Origin: Erysipelotrichaceae bacterium UBA3379
GTDB lineage: Bacteria; Bacillota_I; Bacilli_A; Erysipelotrichales; Coprobacillaceae
Reading direction: 5' to 3'
Length of the DNA stretch: 27,086 nt
NCBI GenBank assembly: GCA_002359025.1
Contig: DEPZ01000053.1
Span: forward strand, 28,957 to 56,042
Shown here: piece by piece, positions 1 to 9,123 of the stretch
How the letters are laid out: every line of letters starts with the position of its first letter
Position numbering within the stretch: the first letter of the stretch is position 1
Translations under genes and position numbers: made by a program
Notes under the pieces: model-generated
Database searches by the model: none
The model's input: the letters and a program-made list of their open reading frames with translations, nothing else
Told to the model about the DNA's origin: nothing

Positions 1-1320
1 TTTAATTCTTCCCTATCATTTGATGCGAGATTATATAAACATGATATTATGGGAAGTCTTGCACATGCGAATATGTTATATCATCAAGGGATTATAGATG
101 AAATCAGTTATCAAGAAATCAAACAAGGATTAAATGATATCTTAAATGATATCAATACACATCGATTGGTATTTGATGAAACTGCTGAAGATATTCATAT
201 GTTTATAGAAAGTGAACTAACAAAAAGATATCCTAACAGTGGTAAAAAGCTCCACACTGCAAGATCTAGAAATGATCAAGTTGCATTAGATTTAAGATTA
301 TATGCAAGAGATGAAATACAAGATATTAAAAATATGTTAAAAGATTTGATACATACATTATGTTACCAATCTTCAAATCATCTCTATACATATATGTGTG
401 GTTATACCCATTTACAACGTGCTCAACCGATTACCTTTGCTCATCATCTTATGGCATATGCACAAATGTTTTATCGTGATATAACAAGATTAGAAGATTG
501 TTATAAACGTATGAATGTTTCACCATTGGGTTCAGGTGCATTGGCAACAACAACATATCCTATTGATAGATATTTTGTTGCACAACAATTAAACATGGAT
601 GATATAACTTATAATTCATTAGATGGAGTTAGTGATCGAGATTATGCTATTGAACTGAGTCATACTCTAGCAATCATTATGATGCATTTATCAAGATTGA
701 GTGAAGAAGTGATTTTATGGAGTTCATGGGAATATAAGTATATTGAATTAGATGATGCTTATGCAACAGGATCAAGCATTATGCCACAAAAGAAAAATCC
801 GGATATTGCAGAACTTGTAAGAGGAAAAAGTGCAAGAGTAATCAGTGATGTATCAACTCTACTGACTATGATGAAAGGATTACCTCTTGCCTATAATAAA
901 GACATGCAAGAAGATAAAGAAGCTTTATTTGATGCCATTGATACTGTAAAACTTTGTTTGCCTGTTTTTAACGATATGTTAAAAACAATGAAAGTCAATG
1001 TAGAACAAATGAGAACCTTTGCAGCAAAAGGCTTCATTAATGCAACAGATTGTGCAGATTATTTAACAAAGAAAGGTTTAGCATTTAGGGATGCTTATTA
1101 TATTACTGGAAAATTAGTATCTTATTGTATAGAAAACAATTATGTTTTAGAAACATTACCATTAGAAATATATCAATCATTTCATGAACTGTTTCAAGAA
1201 GATATATATCATGCTGTGTCATTAGAAACATGTGTGAATAATAGAAATGTTGTAGGTGGTCCAGCTCCAGAAACAGTGAAAAAGAGTATTGAAATGATGA
1301 AAAATCAATTGGGGGAATAG
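1..1320 (+). CDS. argH: Argininosuccinate lyase, 5' end missing
   Basis: Cytoplasmic enzyme of the last arginine step, splitting argininosuccinate into arginine and fumarate. The reading frame is open from base 1 and the 16 codons before the ATG at 49 already read like the family N-terminus (FNSSLSFDARLYKHDI), so the true start lies left of the window and the ATG at 49 is internal. Seen motifs are TARSRNDQVALD, GYTHLQRAQP, and the fumarase/aspartase superfamily signature GSSIMPQKKNPD at about bases 769-804 with the flexible-loop catalytic serine. The C-terminus is complete, ending in TAG. It is the first visible gene of an arg operon; argC begins one base after its stop, with the SD inside the last codons (GGGGGA). 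argG is probably further upstream (inference). Confidence 0.96.
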   Translation, partial: FNSSLSFDARLYKHDIMGSLAHANMLYHQGIIDEISYQEIKQGLNDILNDINTHRLVFDETAEDIHMFIESELTKRYPNSGKKLHTARSRNDQVALDLRLYARDEIQDIKNMLKDLIHTLCYQSSNHLYTYMCGYTHLQRAQPITFAHHLMAYAQMFYRDITRLEDCYKRMNVSPLGSGALATTTYPIDRYFVAQQLNMDDITYNSLDGVSDRDYAIELSHTLAIIMMHLSRLSEEVILWSSWEYKYIELDDAYATGSSIMPQKKNPDIAELVRGKSARVISDVSTLLTMMKGLPLAYNKDMQEDKEALFDAIDTVKLCLPVFNDMLKTMKVNVEQMRTFAAKGFINATDCADYLTKKGLAFRDAYYITGKLVSYCIENNYVLETLPLEIYQSFHELFQEDIYHAVSLETCVNNRNVVGGPAPETVKKSIEMMKNQLGE

Positions 1321-1321
1321 T

Positions 1322-2353
1322 ATGAAAGTAGGAATTATTGGGGCAAGTGGATATGCAGGTTCAGAACTTCTAAGATTACTACTTATGCATAAAAATGTAG
1401 AAGTAACAAGTATCAGTTCAAAGAATTATCTTGGTAAAAGTATAGTTGATTTATACCCATCATTTTATCAACTCTGTGATTTACATTTTGAAACAGATGA
1501 AGAGGTCTTAAAGAAATGTGACATCATATTTGTTTCTTTACCACATGGACACAGTGAAAAATATGGGAAGTATTGTTTTGAATATGGAAAGAAGTTCATT
1601 GATTTGGGTGCAGACTTTCGTTTGGATCAGCAATCAGATTATAAAGAGTGGTATCAATTGGATTATCAATATGAAGATATTCATCAGTATCAAGTGTATG
1701 GATTAACTGAAGTGAATAGAGAAAAAATAAAAGAAGCAACTCTTATAGGTAATCCAGGATGTTATCCAACATCTATTACTTTAGGATTATATCCTTTATT
1801 AAAAGAAAAGATGAATAAAAATAATCATATAATTATAGATTCTAAATCTGGAACAACAGGTGCGGGGAAATCATTAACAGAAGATACACATTACCCAAGA
1901 TGTTATTCATCTTTCCATCCCTATAAAATAGCGACTCATCGTCATACACCAGAAATCCAACAAGAACTCTCTAAAATAAACAATCATCATATAACAGTTA
2001 CATTTACACCACATCTTCTTCCTATCCATAGGGGAATCTTATCAACAATATATGTTGATTTAAAAGAGGACATCTCATTTGAGGATGTTTATCAAACATA
2101 TATAAATACATATAAAAATGAATACTTCGTAAGAGTCTTGCCAAAAGAAAAAACAGCTGATTTAAAATATGTTCAATATTCTAATTTTTGTGATATATCT
2201 TTACATTACAATCCAACACATCATCAATTAGTTATCATCAGTGTTATAGATAATATGATAAAAGGAGCAGCAGGACAAGCAATTCAAAATATGAATGTCA
2301 TGTGTGGGTTTAAAGAAAGCGAAGGACTTGAATATATAGGACCATCATTTTAA
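1322..2353 (+). CDS. argC: N-acetyl-gamma-glutamyl-phosphate reductase
   Basis: Catalyses the NADPH-dependent reduction of N-acetylglutamyl phosphate to the semialdehyde, third step of arginine synthesis, in the cytoplasm. The 343-residue protein has the usual family length. The N-terminal Rossmann motif GIIGASGYAGSELLRLL (residues 4-20) binds NADP, and GNPGCYPTS carries the active-site cysteine at residue 147. HRHTPEIQQEL and the PFTPHLLP-like segment TFTPHLLPIHRG are also typical. It starts one base after argH and is followed nine bases later by argJ, so it is translated in the same operon. No oddities were seen. Confidence 0.97.
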   Translation: MKVGIIGASGYAGSELLRLLLMHKNVEVTSISSKNYLGKSIVDLYPSFYQLCDLHFETDEEVLKKCDIIFVSLPHGHSEKYGKYCFEYGKKFIDLGADFRLDQQSDYKEWYQLDYQYEDIHQYQVYGLTEVNREKIKEATLIGNPGCYPTSITLGLYPLLKEKMNKNNHIIIDSKSGTTGAGKSLTEDTHYPRCYSSFHPYKIATHRHTPEIQQELSKINNHHITVTFTPHLLPIHRGILSTIYVDLKEDISFEDVYQTYINTYKNEYFVRVLPKEKTADLKYVQYSNFCDISLHYNPTHHQLVIISVIDNMIKGAAGQAIQNMNVMCGFKESEGLEYIGPSF

Positions 2354-2362
2354 GGAGGATTT

Positions 2363-3577
2363 ATGAAAGAAATACATGGAGGGGTATGTGCACCCAAGGG
2401 CTTTCAAGCAAGTGGTGTACATTGTGGAATAAGAAAGAATAAAAATAAAAAAGATCTTGCATTAATTGTGAGTGATGTCATGTGCCATAGTGCCAGTGTT
2501 TATACATTAAATAAAGTCAAAGGTGCACCAATCTTTGTAACAAAAAATCATTTGAATAATCATGAAGCAAAAGCAATTATATGTAATAGCGGAAATGCTA
2601 ATACATGTAATAGTAATGGAATAGAAATTGCTAATGAGGTATGTGAGTTATGTGCAAAAGAATTAAATATTGATGCATCTGATATTATTATTGCTTCTAC
2701 TGGTGTTATTGGAGAACCATTAAATATTGAACCTTTTTCTAAGCATATGAAAAATCTTGTAGAACAATTAAATGTTCATGGAAGTGATGATGCAGCACAT
2801 GCCATCATGACGACAGATACAAGTAAAAAAGAATGTGCAGTAGAGTTTATGCTTCATAATCAAACTTGTCATATTGGAGCTATTGCTAAGGGAAGTGGTA
2901 TGATTCATCCTAATATGGCAACGATGTTATCATTTATCACAACAGATGTGAACATCTCTAAAGACCTGCTAGATCAAGTCTTACATGAAGTTGTTAATGA
3001 TACATTTAATATGGTCAGTGTAGATGGAGATACATCTACAAATGATATGGTTTCTATTCTTGCTAATGGATTAGCAAAAAATCCTATGATTATTGATACA
3101 GGTAGTGATTATCAAATATTTAAAGAAGCTTTACTATCTGTATGTATTCATCTGGCTAGAGAAATTGCTAGTGATGGAGAAGGCGCAACAAAGCTTATCA
3201 CATGTCATGTCATGAATGCCAAAACAATCAAAGATGCTAAAATAATATCAAAATCAGTGATTACAAGCTCATTAGTTAAAGCAGCAATGTTTGGAAAAGA
3301 TGCAAACTGGGGACGTATCTTATGTGCGATTGGATATAGTGAAGCAGAATATAATGTCAATCTTATCGATGTTCATATCAAAAGCCAAGCTGGAGAAATT
3401 TGTGTTTGTAAACAAGGAATGGGAATTGTATTTAGTGAAGAAAAAGCATTAGACATATTACAAGAAGATGAAATTATTATTGATATTGATTTACATATGG
3501 GCAGTCAAAATGCGAAGGCATGGGGCTGCGATTTGACATATGATTATGTCAAGATTAATGGAGATTATAGAACGTGA
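2363..3577 (+). CDS. argJ: Bifunctional glutamate N-acetyltransferase / amino-acid acetyltransferase
   Basis: Transfers the acetyl group from N-acetylornithine to glutamate, giving ornithine and N-acetylglutamate (the recycling arginine pathway). Of 404 residues, close to the family norm. The self-cleavage site that makes alpha and beta chains is visible as KGSGMIHPNMATML, with the scissile bond expected between Ala186 and Thr187; Thr187 becomes the nucleophile. Family motifs NSGNANTC and DGEGATKLI are also present. The start has a good SD (AGGAGG, four bases before ATG). Whether it also accepts acetyl-CoA (bifunctional) or only acetylornithine cannot be told from sequence. The presence of argJ explains why no separate argE is needed in this cluster. 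Confidence 0.96.
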   Translation: MKEIHGGVCAPKGFQASGVHCGIRKNKNKKDLALIVSDVMCHSASVYTLNKVKGAPIFVTKNHLNNHEAKAIICNSGNANTCNSNGIEIANEVCELCAKELNIDASDIIIASTGVIGEPLNIEPFSKHMKNLVEQLNVHGSDDAAHAIMTTDTSKKECAVEFMLHNQTCHIGAIAKGSGMIHPNMATMLSFITTDVNISKDLLDQVLHEVVNDTFNMVSVDGDTSTNDMVSILANGLAKNPMIIDTGSDYQIFKEALLSVCIHLAREIASDGEGATKLITCHVMNAKTIKDAKIISKSVITSSLVKAAMFGKDANWGRILCAIGYSEAEYNVNLIDVHIKSQAGEICVCKQGMGIVFSEEKALDILQEDEIIIDIDLHMGSQNAKAWGCDLTYDYVKINGDYRT

Positions 3578-3586
3578 GGGGATATA

Positions 3587-4444
3587 ATGAATAATTCAAT
3601 TCTAAAAGCAGATATTTTATCGCAAGCTTTACCTTATATTCAAAAATACAGTGGTAAGATAGTTGTCATTAAATATGGTGGTAATGCAATGATTAATGAA
3701 GAGTTAAAAATGAATGTTATTAATGATGTTGTCTTATTATCTGAAATAGGTGTAAAAGTTGTATTGGTTCATGGAGGTGGACCTGAGATTAATAGAATGC
3801 TTGATAAAATAGGGAAAAAGAGTGAATTTATTGAGGGTTTAAGATATACTGATGAAGAAACAATAGATATTGTTCAAATGGTACTATCAGGAAAAACAAA
3901 TAAAGATTTAGTTAAGATGATTACTCAAAAAGGTGGAAAAGCTATAGGTATTAGTGGTATTGATAATCAACTGATTATTGCTAAAAAGCATCAAAGTCAG
4001 CATGATCTAGGATATGTAGGAGATATTGAGAAGATAAATGAGAAAGTTATTTTGGATTTATTAGAAAAAGGATATATCCCCGTCATAGCAAGTGTAGGAA
4101 ATGACCAAAATGGATGTACATATAATATCAATGGTGATACTGCAGCAGCAAAAATTGCTTCTGCATTACATGCTGAAAATATGATATTGGTGAGTGATAT
4201 ACCTGGATTACTAGAAGATAAAAATGATGAAACAACGCTCATCCCTTTGGCTCATGTTTATGAAGTTCATAGTCTTATACAACGAGGTATTATTAGTGGT
4301 GGGATGATTCCTAAGATTGAATGTTGTGTAAATGCACTAAGAGATCATGTTAAAAAAGCAGTTATTATTGATGGGAGAATACCTCATTCTATATTAATTG
4401 AAATGTTATCTAATGATGGTATTGGAACAATGTTTATAAGATAG
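3587..4444 (+). CDS. argB: Acetylglutamate kinase, arginine-sensitive type
   Basis: Phosphorylates N-acetylglutamate with ATP, second step of arginine synthesis. The 285-residue amino-acid-kinase fold shows KYGGNAM (Lys29), the glycine loop VHGGGPEINRML (61-72), NINGDTAAAKIASAL (180-194) and GGMIPKIECC (Lys243). The protein has a helix of about 20 residues before the kinase core (ADILSQALPYIQKYSGK) and ends in LSNDGIGTMF; in characterised enzymes this N-terminal helix interlaces dimers into hexamers and goes with feedback inhibition by arginine, while the short E. coli enzyme lacks it. Arginine inhibition is therefore inferred, and fits ArgJ recycling, where this is the committed step. SD is GAGGGGAT just after the argJ stop. 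Confidence 0.96.
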   Translation: MNNSILKADILSQALPYIQKYSGKIVVIKYGGNAMINEELKMNVINDVVLLSEIGVKVVLVHGGGPEINRMLDKIGKKSEFIEGLRYTDEETIDIVQMVLSGKTNKDLVKMITQKGGKAIGISGIDNQLIIAKKHQSQHDLGYVGDIEKINEKVILDLLEKGYIPVIASVGNDQNGCTYNINGDTAAAKIASALHAENMILVSDIPGLLEDKNDETTLIPLAHVYEVHSLIQRGIISGGMIPKIECCVNALRDHVKKAVIIDGRIPHSILIEMLSNDGIGTMFIR

Positions 4445-4453
4445 GAGGATATC

Positions 4454-5455
4454 ATGATAGATTTAAAAAATAGAAGTTTTTTAACTTTAAAAGATTATAC
4501 GAAGGATGAAATAAGATATTTGTTAGACTTAGCTCATCAATTAAAGAAAGCTAAAAAACAAGGAAGAATAGGACAATCATTATTAGGAAAAAATATTGTT
4601 TTGCTCTTTGAAAAAACATCTACACGTACAAGATGTGCTTTTGAAGTTGCTGCTTTAGATGAAGGCGCACATGTTACATATTTAAATAATTCTCAAATGG
4701 GGAAAAAAGAGTCTATTGAAGATACTGCAAAAGTCTTAGGAAGAATGTATGATGGTATTGAGTTTAGAGGATATAAACAAGAAACAGCAGAAGATTTAAT
4801 GAAATACTCTGGTGTACCTGTATGGAATGGATTAACAGATGTAGATCATCCAACTCAAACATTAGCTGATTTTTTAACAATTGAAGAACATCTAGATAAA
4901 CCACTTGATGAAGTAAAATTTGTATTTACCGGTGATATTAGAAATAATGTATGTTATGGGTTGATGTATGGTGCAGCGAAAATGGGAATGCATTTTGTTG
5001 CATTAGGACCTAAAGATTTACATATTGATGATGAAGTTCTTCATTATTGTCAAGAACAAGCAAAATTATCAAATGGTAAAATTGAAGTCTTAGATAATAT
5101 TGAAGAGGCTGTTAAAGATGCTGATGTTATTTATACTGATATATGGGTGAGTATGGGAGAAGATGAGAGTTTATATAAACCTAGAGTTGAAATGTTATCA
5201 CCATATAAGGTAACTATGGATATGATGAACAAAACAGGGAAATCATCTACACTCTTTATGCATTGTTTACCATCTTTTCATGACTTTGAAACAGAAGTTG
5301 CTTCTATGAAGCAAAAAGAAGGTATTGATATTAGAGAAGTTGAAGATGAAGTCTTTAGATCATCACAGTCAGTTGTTTTTGATGAAGCAGAGAACAGAAT
5401 GCATACAATCAAGGCAGTTATCGTCTCTACTCTTGTAGGACATATAGATATTTAG
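4454..5455 (+). CDS. argF: Ornithine carbamoyltransferase
   Basis: Joins carbamoyl phosphate and ornithine to citrulline. The 333-residue protein has the carbamoyl-phosphate loop STRTR (56-60), DHPTQTLADF (131-140), the ornithine loop DIWVSMGE (from Asp229) and HCLPSFHD with the catalytic cysteine 271. It is the last gene of the arg operon, starting nine bases after the argB stop behind an AGGAGG SD, and is followed by a strong terminator. Sequence alone does not separate anabolic ArgF from catabolic ArcB, but the operon (no arcA or arcC nearby) makes the biosynthetic role the better call. Confidence 0.95.
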   Translation: MIDLKNRSFLTLKDYTKDEIRYLLDLAHQLKKAKKQGRIGQSLLGKNIVLLFEKTSTRTRCAFEVAALDEGAHVTYLNNSQMGKKESIEDTAKVLGRMYDGIEFRGYKQETAEDLMKYSGVPVWNGLTDVDHPTQTLADFLTIEEHLDKPLDEVKFVFTGDIRNNVCYGLMYGAAKMGMHFVALGPKDLHIDDEVLHYCQEQAKLSNGKIEVLDNIEEAVKDADVIYTDIWVSMGEDESLYKPRVEMLSPYKVTMDMMNKTGKSSTLFMHCLPSFHDFETEVASMKQKEGIDIREVEDEVFRSSQSVVFDEAENRMHTIKAVIVSTLVGHIDI

Positions 5456-5466
5456 GTAAAATAAAG

Positions 5467-5530
5467 AAAAGAGGCATGACACTTAAAGATGAATAATTCA
5501 AATCTTTATTTGTCATAACCTCTTTTTTAT
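5467..5530 (+). terminator. Rho-independent terminator of the arg operon
   Basis: Long hairpin made of three consecutive paired blocks: AAAGAGG with CCTCTTT, ATGACA with TGTCAT and AAAGAT with ATCTTT, separated by small bulges, then a run of T. It lies 11 bases after argF and insulates it from the PTS genes. Confidence 0.85.
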
Positions 5531-5535
5531 TATTT

Positions 5536-5600
5536 AAACACTTGCATATTTGAGTGTTTTATAACCTTTATTTTATGCGTGAAAATTCACACTTAAAGTG
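5536..5600. promoter_or_regulatory. Cluster of dyads upstream of the alpha-glucoside PTS operon
   Basis: Three inverted repeats in 65 bases: AAACACT/AGTGTTT (5536-5559, ten-base loop), GTGAA-AA-TTCAC (5579-5590) and CACTT-A-AAGTG (5590-5600), the last two sharing a base. They sit 45-110 bases before the proposed -35 box, the usual place for activator binding. Since the B. subtilis maltose PTS is controlled by an RpiR-family protein (GlvR/MalR) and two such genes lie downstream, these are candidate sites for them. The first dyad could alternatively be a weak RNA hairpin. Confidence 0.4.
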
Positions 5601-5645
5601 ACAAATCATAAAAAATGTACTCTATCCCTAAGTAAGCTGGAACTA

Positions 5646-5674
5646 TTGTAAAGCTTTATGAAAGAGGTTACTAT
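5646..5674 (+). promoter_or_regulatory. Putative promoter of the PTS operon
   Basis: TTGTAA (5646-5651), 17-base spacer and TACTAT (5669-5674) would start transcription near 5681, just before the SD (GAGGGAGG, about 5693-5700). A perfect ten-base palindrome TAAAGCTTTA (5649-5658) overlaps the -35 box and spacer and could be an operator. It was found by eye, so the exact hexamers are uncertain. Confidence 0.4.
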
Positions 5675-5710
5675 GTATATGCAAGATATATCGAGGGAGG
5701 AAAAAAAGAT

Positions 5711-7264
5711 ATGATGCAAAAAATTCAAAGATTCGGAGGAGCAATGTTTACGCCAGTATTACTGTTCGCGTTTGCTGGGATAGTTATTGGTATTGGAACA
5801 TTGTTTACTACGGAAGCGATTATGGGGAGTCTAGCAGCTCCTGAGGGTTTATGGTATCAATGCTGGAATGTCATCTTACAAGGTGGATGGACAGTATTTA
5901 ACCAATTACCATTATTGTTTGTTGTAAGTTTACCTATTGGATTAGCAAAAAAACAACAAGCAAGATGTTGTATGGAAGCCTTGGTACTTTATCTCACTTT
6001 CCAATATTTTCTAAGCACAATATTAAGTCAATGGGGATCTACATTTGATGTGGACTTTAGCTTAGAAGTTGGTGGAACAAGTGGTTTAGCAATGATAGCA
6101 AGTATTAAGACATTGGATATGGGGATGATAGGTGCTTTAGCTATTTCTGGTATAGTGATTGCATTGCATAACCGTTTCTTTGATACTGAATTACCTGAAT
6201 GGCTAGGAACATTTAGTGGTTCATCATTTGTTGTTATTATTGGGTTCTTTGTATTAATTCCTGTTGCATTTCTAGCAGCATGGTTATGGCCTATGGTTCA
6301 ATCAGGAATGAGAAGTTTCCAAATATTTATTTCTAATGCAGGATCTATTGGTGTATGGGTATTTATATTTATGGAACGTATTTTGATTCCATTTGGATTA
6401 CACCATCTATTATATTTCCCATTCTTCTATGATTCAGCTATTGTTAATGGTGGTATTTATTCTACATGGGCAAACCAACTTCCTGCTTTAGCAGCAAGCA
6501 GTGAGTCATTAAAAACACTAGCTCCTTATGCATGGCCAACTTTAACTGGTTTATCTAAGATATTTGGATGTACTGGTATAGCTCTTGCATTCTATTCAAC
6601 TGCGAAAAAGTCAAAGAAAAAACAAATTGCTGGTTTGTTGATTCCTATTACTTTAACTGCAATTTTCTGTGGTGTTACAGAACCAATAGAATTTACATTC
6701 TTATTTATTGCCCCTGCTCTATTTGTCGTTCATGCTGTATTAGCTGCAACACTTTCTACAGTTGCTAATGCACTAGGTGTAGTTGGTGTATTATCAGGTG
6801 GTTTGATTGAGATGTCAGCTCTTAACTTTATTCCGTTAATGTCATCTCATTGGCAAACATATTTAACATTATTATTAGTAGGGATTGTCTTTGTAGGAAT
6901 ATACTTTGTTGTCTTTAGATTCTTAATCTTGAAGTTTGATTTCAAAACTCCTGGTAGAGAAGATGATGAAGAAGATATTAAATTCCATACAAAAGCAGAC
7001 TTTAAAGAAAAACAAGCAGAATCTAAACAAGGAAGTTTAGAAGAAAAAATCTTAGAAGCTTTAGGTGGAAAAGACAATATTATTGATGTTACAAATTGTG
7101 CAACACGTTTACGTGTTAATGTTAAAGATGAAACATTAGTAAAAAGTGATTCATATTTTAAATCTATCGGTACACATGGTATTAAAGCAACAAAAAACAA
7201 TATTCAAGTTATTGTTGGTTTAAAAGTTGCAAGTGTAAGAGAAGATTTTGAAAAATTATTGTAA
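5711..7264 (+). CDS. malX: PTS alpha-glucoside (maltose)-type EIICB transporter
   Basis: Membrane permease that imports and phosphorylates an alpha-glucoside, most likely maltose or a related disaccharide. Of 517 residues: the EIIC domain (about 1-410) has many hydrophobic helices and the motif GVTEPIEFTFLF; a charged linker (about 410-440) leads to an EIIB domain ending at the C-terminus, with the phosphocysteine in DVTNCATRLR (Cys463). There is no fused EIIA, which is encoded three genes on. Overall it looks like GlvC/MalP/MalX proteins of the glucose superfamily. Specificity is inferred mainly from the neighbouring CDMP-type GH4 enzyme. Two ATG codons in tandem (5711, 5714) follow the SD; either may be used. 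Confidence 0.88.
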   Translation: MMQKIQRFGGAMFTPVLLFAFAGIVIGIGTLFTTEAIMGSLAAPEGLWYQCWNVILQGGWTVFNQLPLLFVVSLPIGLAKKQQARCCMEALVLYLTFQYFLSTILSQWGSTFDVDFSLEVGGTSGLAMIASIKTLDMGMIGALAISGIVIALHNRFFDTELPEWLGTFSGSSFVVIIGFFVLIPVAFLAAWLWPMVQSGMRSFQIFISNAGSIGVWVFIFMERILIPFGLHHLLYFPFFYDSAIVNGGIYSTWANQLPALAASSESLKTLAPYAWPTLTGLSKIFGCTGIALAFYSTAKKSKKKQIAGLLIPITLTAIFCGVTEPIEFTFLFIAPALFVVHAVLAATLSTVANALGVVGVLSGGLIEMSALNFIPLMSSHWQTYLTLLLVGIVFVGIYFVVFRFLILKFDFKTPGREDDEEDIKFHTKADFKEKQAESKQGSLEEKILEALGGKDNIIDVTNCATRLRVNVKDETLVKSDSYFKSIGTHGIKATKNNIQVIVGLKVASVREDFEKLL

Positions 7265-7280
7265 AAGAAAGGTGAAGATC

Positions 7281-7775
7281 ATGGCTCGAAAAAGCAAAAA
7301 TAATAAGGAATATCAAAAACTAAACAAATATTTTATGATTGCAAAAGTGTTTTTATTAGCAACTCCTTTAATTTGTTATTTCTATATTTTATTACAATCA
7401 TCAATATTAGGTTCAAGTTTTCAAGAAATACTTGTTCAAAATCCACAAGTAACAATTATATTTTTAATCGCAATGATAAATCCTTATATTGCTTATATAG
7501 TTAAACTTATTCAAAAACATTTAGAACAGAAAGATTATCAATTTAGTTGTCTTAATATGGCTATATTATTAGTAGCACAAATTCTAACATTCAATGTGTT
7601 TTATTTCTTTATGTTATTATATGTGTTTATTCGAGCTATTCGCTATTATGATATTCAACTTTTAAATAATTTAAGAAAAATAACAATCAAACAAACATTG
7701 TTTAATGGTGGAGGAAGTTTGTTTGTCTTGTTAATAAGTGGTATCAGCTTATTTTCAACAATAAAATTAATGTAG
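7281..7775 (+). CDS. Small multi-pass membrane protein of the PTS operon, unknown function
   Basis: I do not recognise this 164-residue protein. A basic N-terminus (MARKSKNNKEYQK) is followed by about four hydrophobic segments, near residues 17-40, 57-80, 92-120 and 140-163, with a basic loop after the third. The start chosen is the ATG at 7281, which has AAAGGTGA seven to twelve bases upstream; an earlier in-frame ATG at 7248 lies inside the permease gene and has no SD. It sits between the EIICB and GH4 genes, 16 bases from the first stop and 15 before the next start, so it is co-transcribed and likely tied to alpha-glucoside uptake or its regulation (inference). Confidence 0.75.
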   Translation: MARKSKNNKEYQKLNKYFMIAKVFLLATPLICYFYILLQSSILGSSFQEILVQNPQVTIIFLIAMINPYIAYIVKLIQKHLEQKDYQFSCLNMAILLVAQILTFNVFYFFMLLYVFIRAIRYYDIQLLNNLRKITIKQTLFNGGGSLFVLLISGISLFSTIKLM

Positions 7776-7790
7776 AGGAGAAAAGAAAAA

Positions 7791-9122
7791 ATGGAAAAGA
7801 AGTATTCAGTAACAGTTGCTGGTGGAGGAAGCACATTTACACCAGGTATCGCATTATTATTATTAGATCATCAAGATCGTTTCCCAATTAGAAAAATCAC
7901 ATTCTATGATAATTTTGCTGAACGTCAAGAAACAATTGCAAAAGCATGTGAAATCTATTTAAGAGAAAATGCACCAGAAATCGAATTTAATTATACAACA
8001 GATCCTGAAACTGCATTTACAGATGTAGATTTTGTTATGTGTCATATTAGAGTTGGATTATATGCAATGCGTGAAAAAGATGAAAAAATCCCATTGAAAT
8101 ATGGAGTTGTAGGACAAGAAACATGTGGTCCTGGAGGTATTGCATATGGAATGAGAAGTATTGGTGGAGTTATTGAAATCTTAGATTATATGGAAAAATA
8201 TTCACCAAATGCATGGATGCTAAACTATTCAAATCCAGCTGCAATTGTTGCAGAAGCAACAAGAAGATTAAGACCAAATTCTAAAATTTTAAATATCTGT
8301 GACATGCCAATTGACTTAGAAGAAAAAATGGCTAGCATGGTTGGATTAAGTTCACGTAAAGAAATGTCAGTAGGATATTATGGATTAAACCACTTTGGAT
8401 GGTGGCATAAAATTGAAGATAAAGATGGAAATGATTTAATGCCAGCTATTAAAGAACATATGAAAGCTAATGGATTTGCAGATGCATTATCTAAAACAAA
8501 TCAACATGTTGAACAAAGTTGGATAGAAACATTTGCAAAAGCAAAAGATGTATATGCTTTAGATCCAGATACAATTCCTAATACTTATCTAAAATATTAT
8601 TTATTCCCAGATTATGTAGTAGAACACTCTAATCCAGAATATACAAGAGCTAATGAAGTTATGGATCATAGAGAAAAAATTGTATTTGGTGCATGTAGAG
8701 ATATTATTGAAAAAGGAACTGCTAAAGATTGTGGATTTGAAGCTGACGCACATGCTGAATATATTGTGGATCTTGCTTGTGCAATTGCTAAAAACACAAA
8801 AGAAAAAATGTTATTAATTGTGCCAAATGAAGGTGCTATTGAAAACTTTGATAGAACAGCTATGGTAGAAATTCCATGTATAGTAGGATCAAATGGATAT
8901 GAAAGAATTGTACAAGGTGCAATTCCACAATTCCAAAAAGGTTTAATGGAACAACAAGTTTCTGTAGAAAAATTAACAGTAGAAGCATGGATTGAAGGAA
9001 GCTATCAAAAATTATGGCAAGCAATTACTTTATCAAAAACTGTACCAAGTGCAAAAGTAGCTAAACTTATCTTAGATGATCTTATTGAAGCAAATAAAGG
9101 TTATTGGCCAGAATTAAAATAA
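7791..9122 (+). CDS. malA: 6-phospho-alpha-glucosidase, GH4 family
   Basis: Cytoplasmic NAD- and metal-dependent hydrolase that splits 6-phospho-alpha-glucosides (for example maltose 6-phosphate from the PTS) by the GH4 redox mechanism. The 443 residues start with the Rossmann motif VTVAGGGSTFTPG, and show YSNPAA, the metal/active-site motif CDMP (Cys170, Asp171) and GLNHFGWW (His201). CDMP is the known mark of 6-phospho-alpha-glucosidases, whereas beta-specific members have CNVP. A tyrosine in TIPNTYLKYY is the likely general base. The SD is GAGGAG. It lies between the small membrane protein and the EIIA gene, in the expected order of a glv/mal operon. Confidence 0.93.
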   Translation: MEKKYSVTVAGGGSTFTPGIALLLLDHQDRFPIRKITFYDNFAERQETIAKACEIYLRENAPEIEFNYTTDPETAFTDVDFVMCHIRVGLYAMREKDEKIPLKYGVVGQETCGPGGIAYGMRSIGGVIEILDYMEKYSPNAWMLNYSNPAAIVAEATRRLRPNSKILNICDMPIDLEEKMASMVGLSSRKEMSVGYYGLNHFGWWHKIEDKDGNDLMPAIKEHMKANGFADALSKTNQHVEQSWIETFAKAKDVYALDPDTIPNTYLKYYLFPDYVVEHSNPEYTRANEVMDHREKIVFGACRDIIEKGTAKDCGFEADAHAEYIVDLACAIAKNTKEKMLLIVPNEGAIENFDRTAMVEIPCIVGSNGYERIVQGAIPQFQKGLMEQQVSVEKLTVEAWIEGSYQKLWQAITLSKTVPSAKVAKLILDDLIEANKGYWPELK

Positions 9123-9123
9123 T

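Noticed and set aside
5649..5658. A catabolite-responsive element (cre) around TAAAGCTTTA
   Set aside because: It lacks the central CG and the outer bases of the cre consensus; only the palindrome remains.
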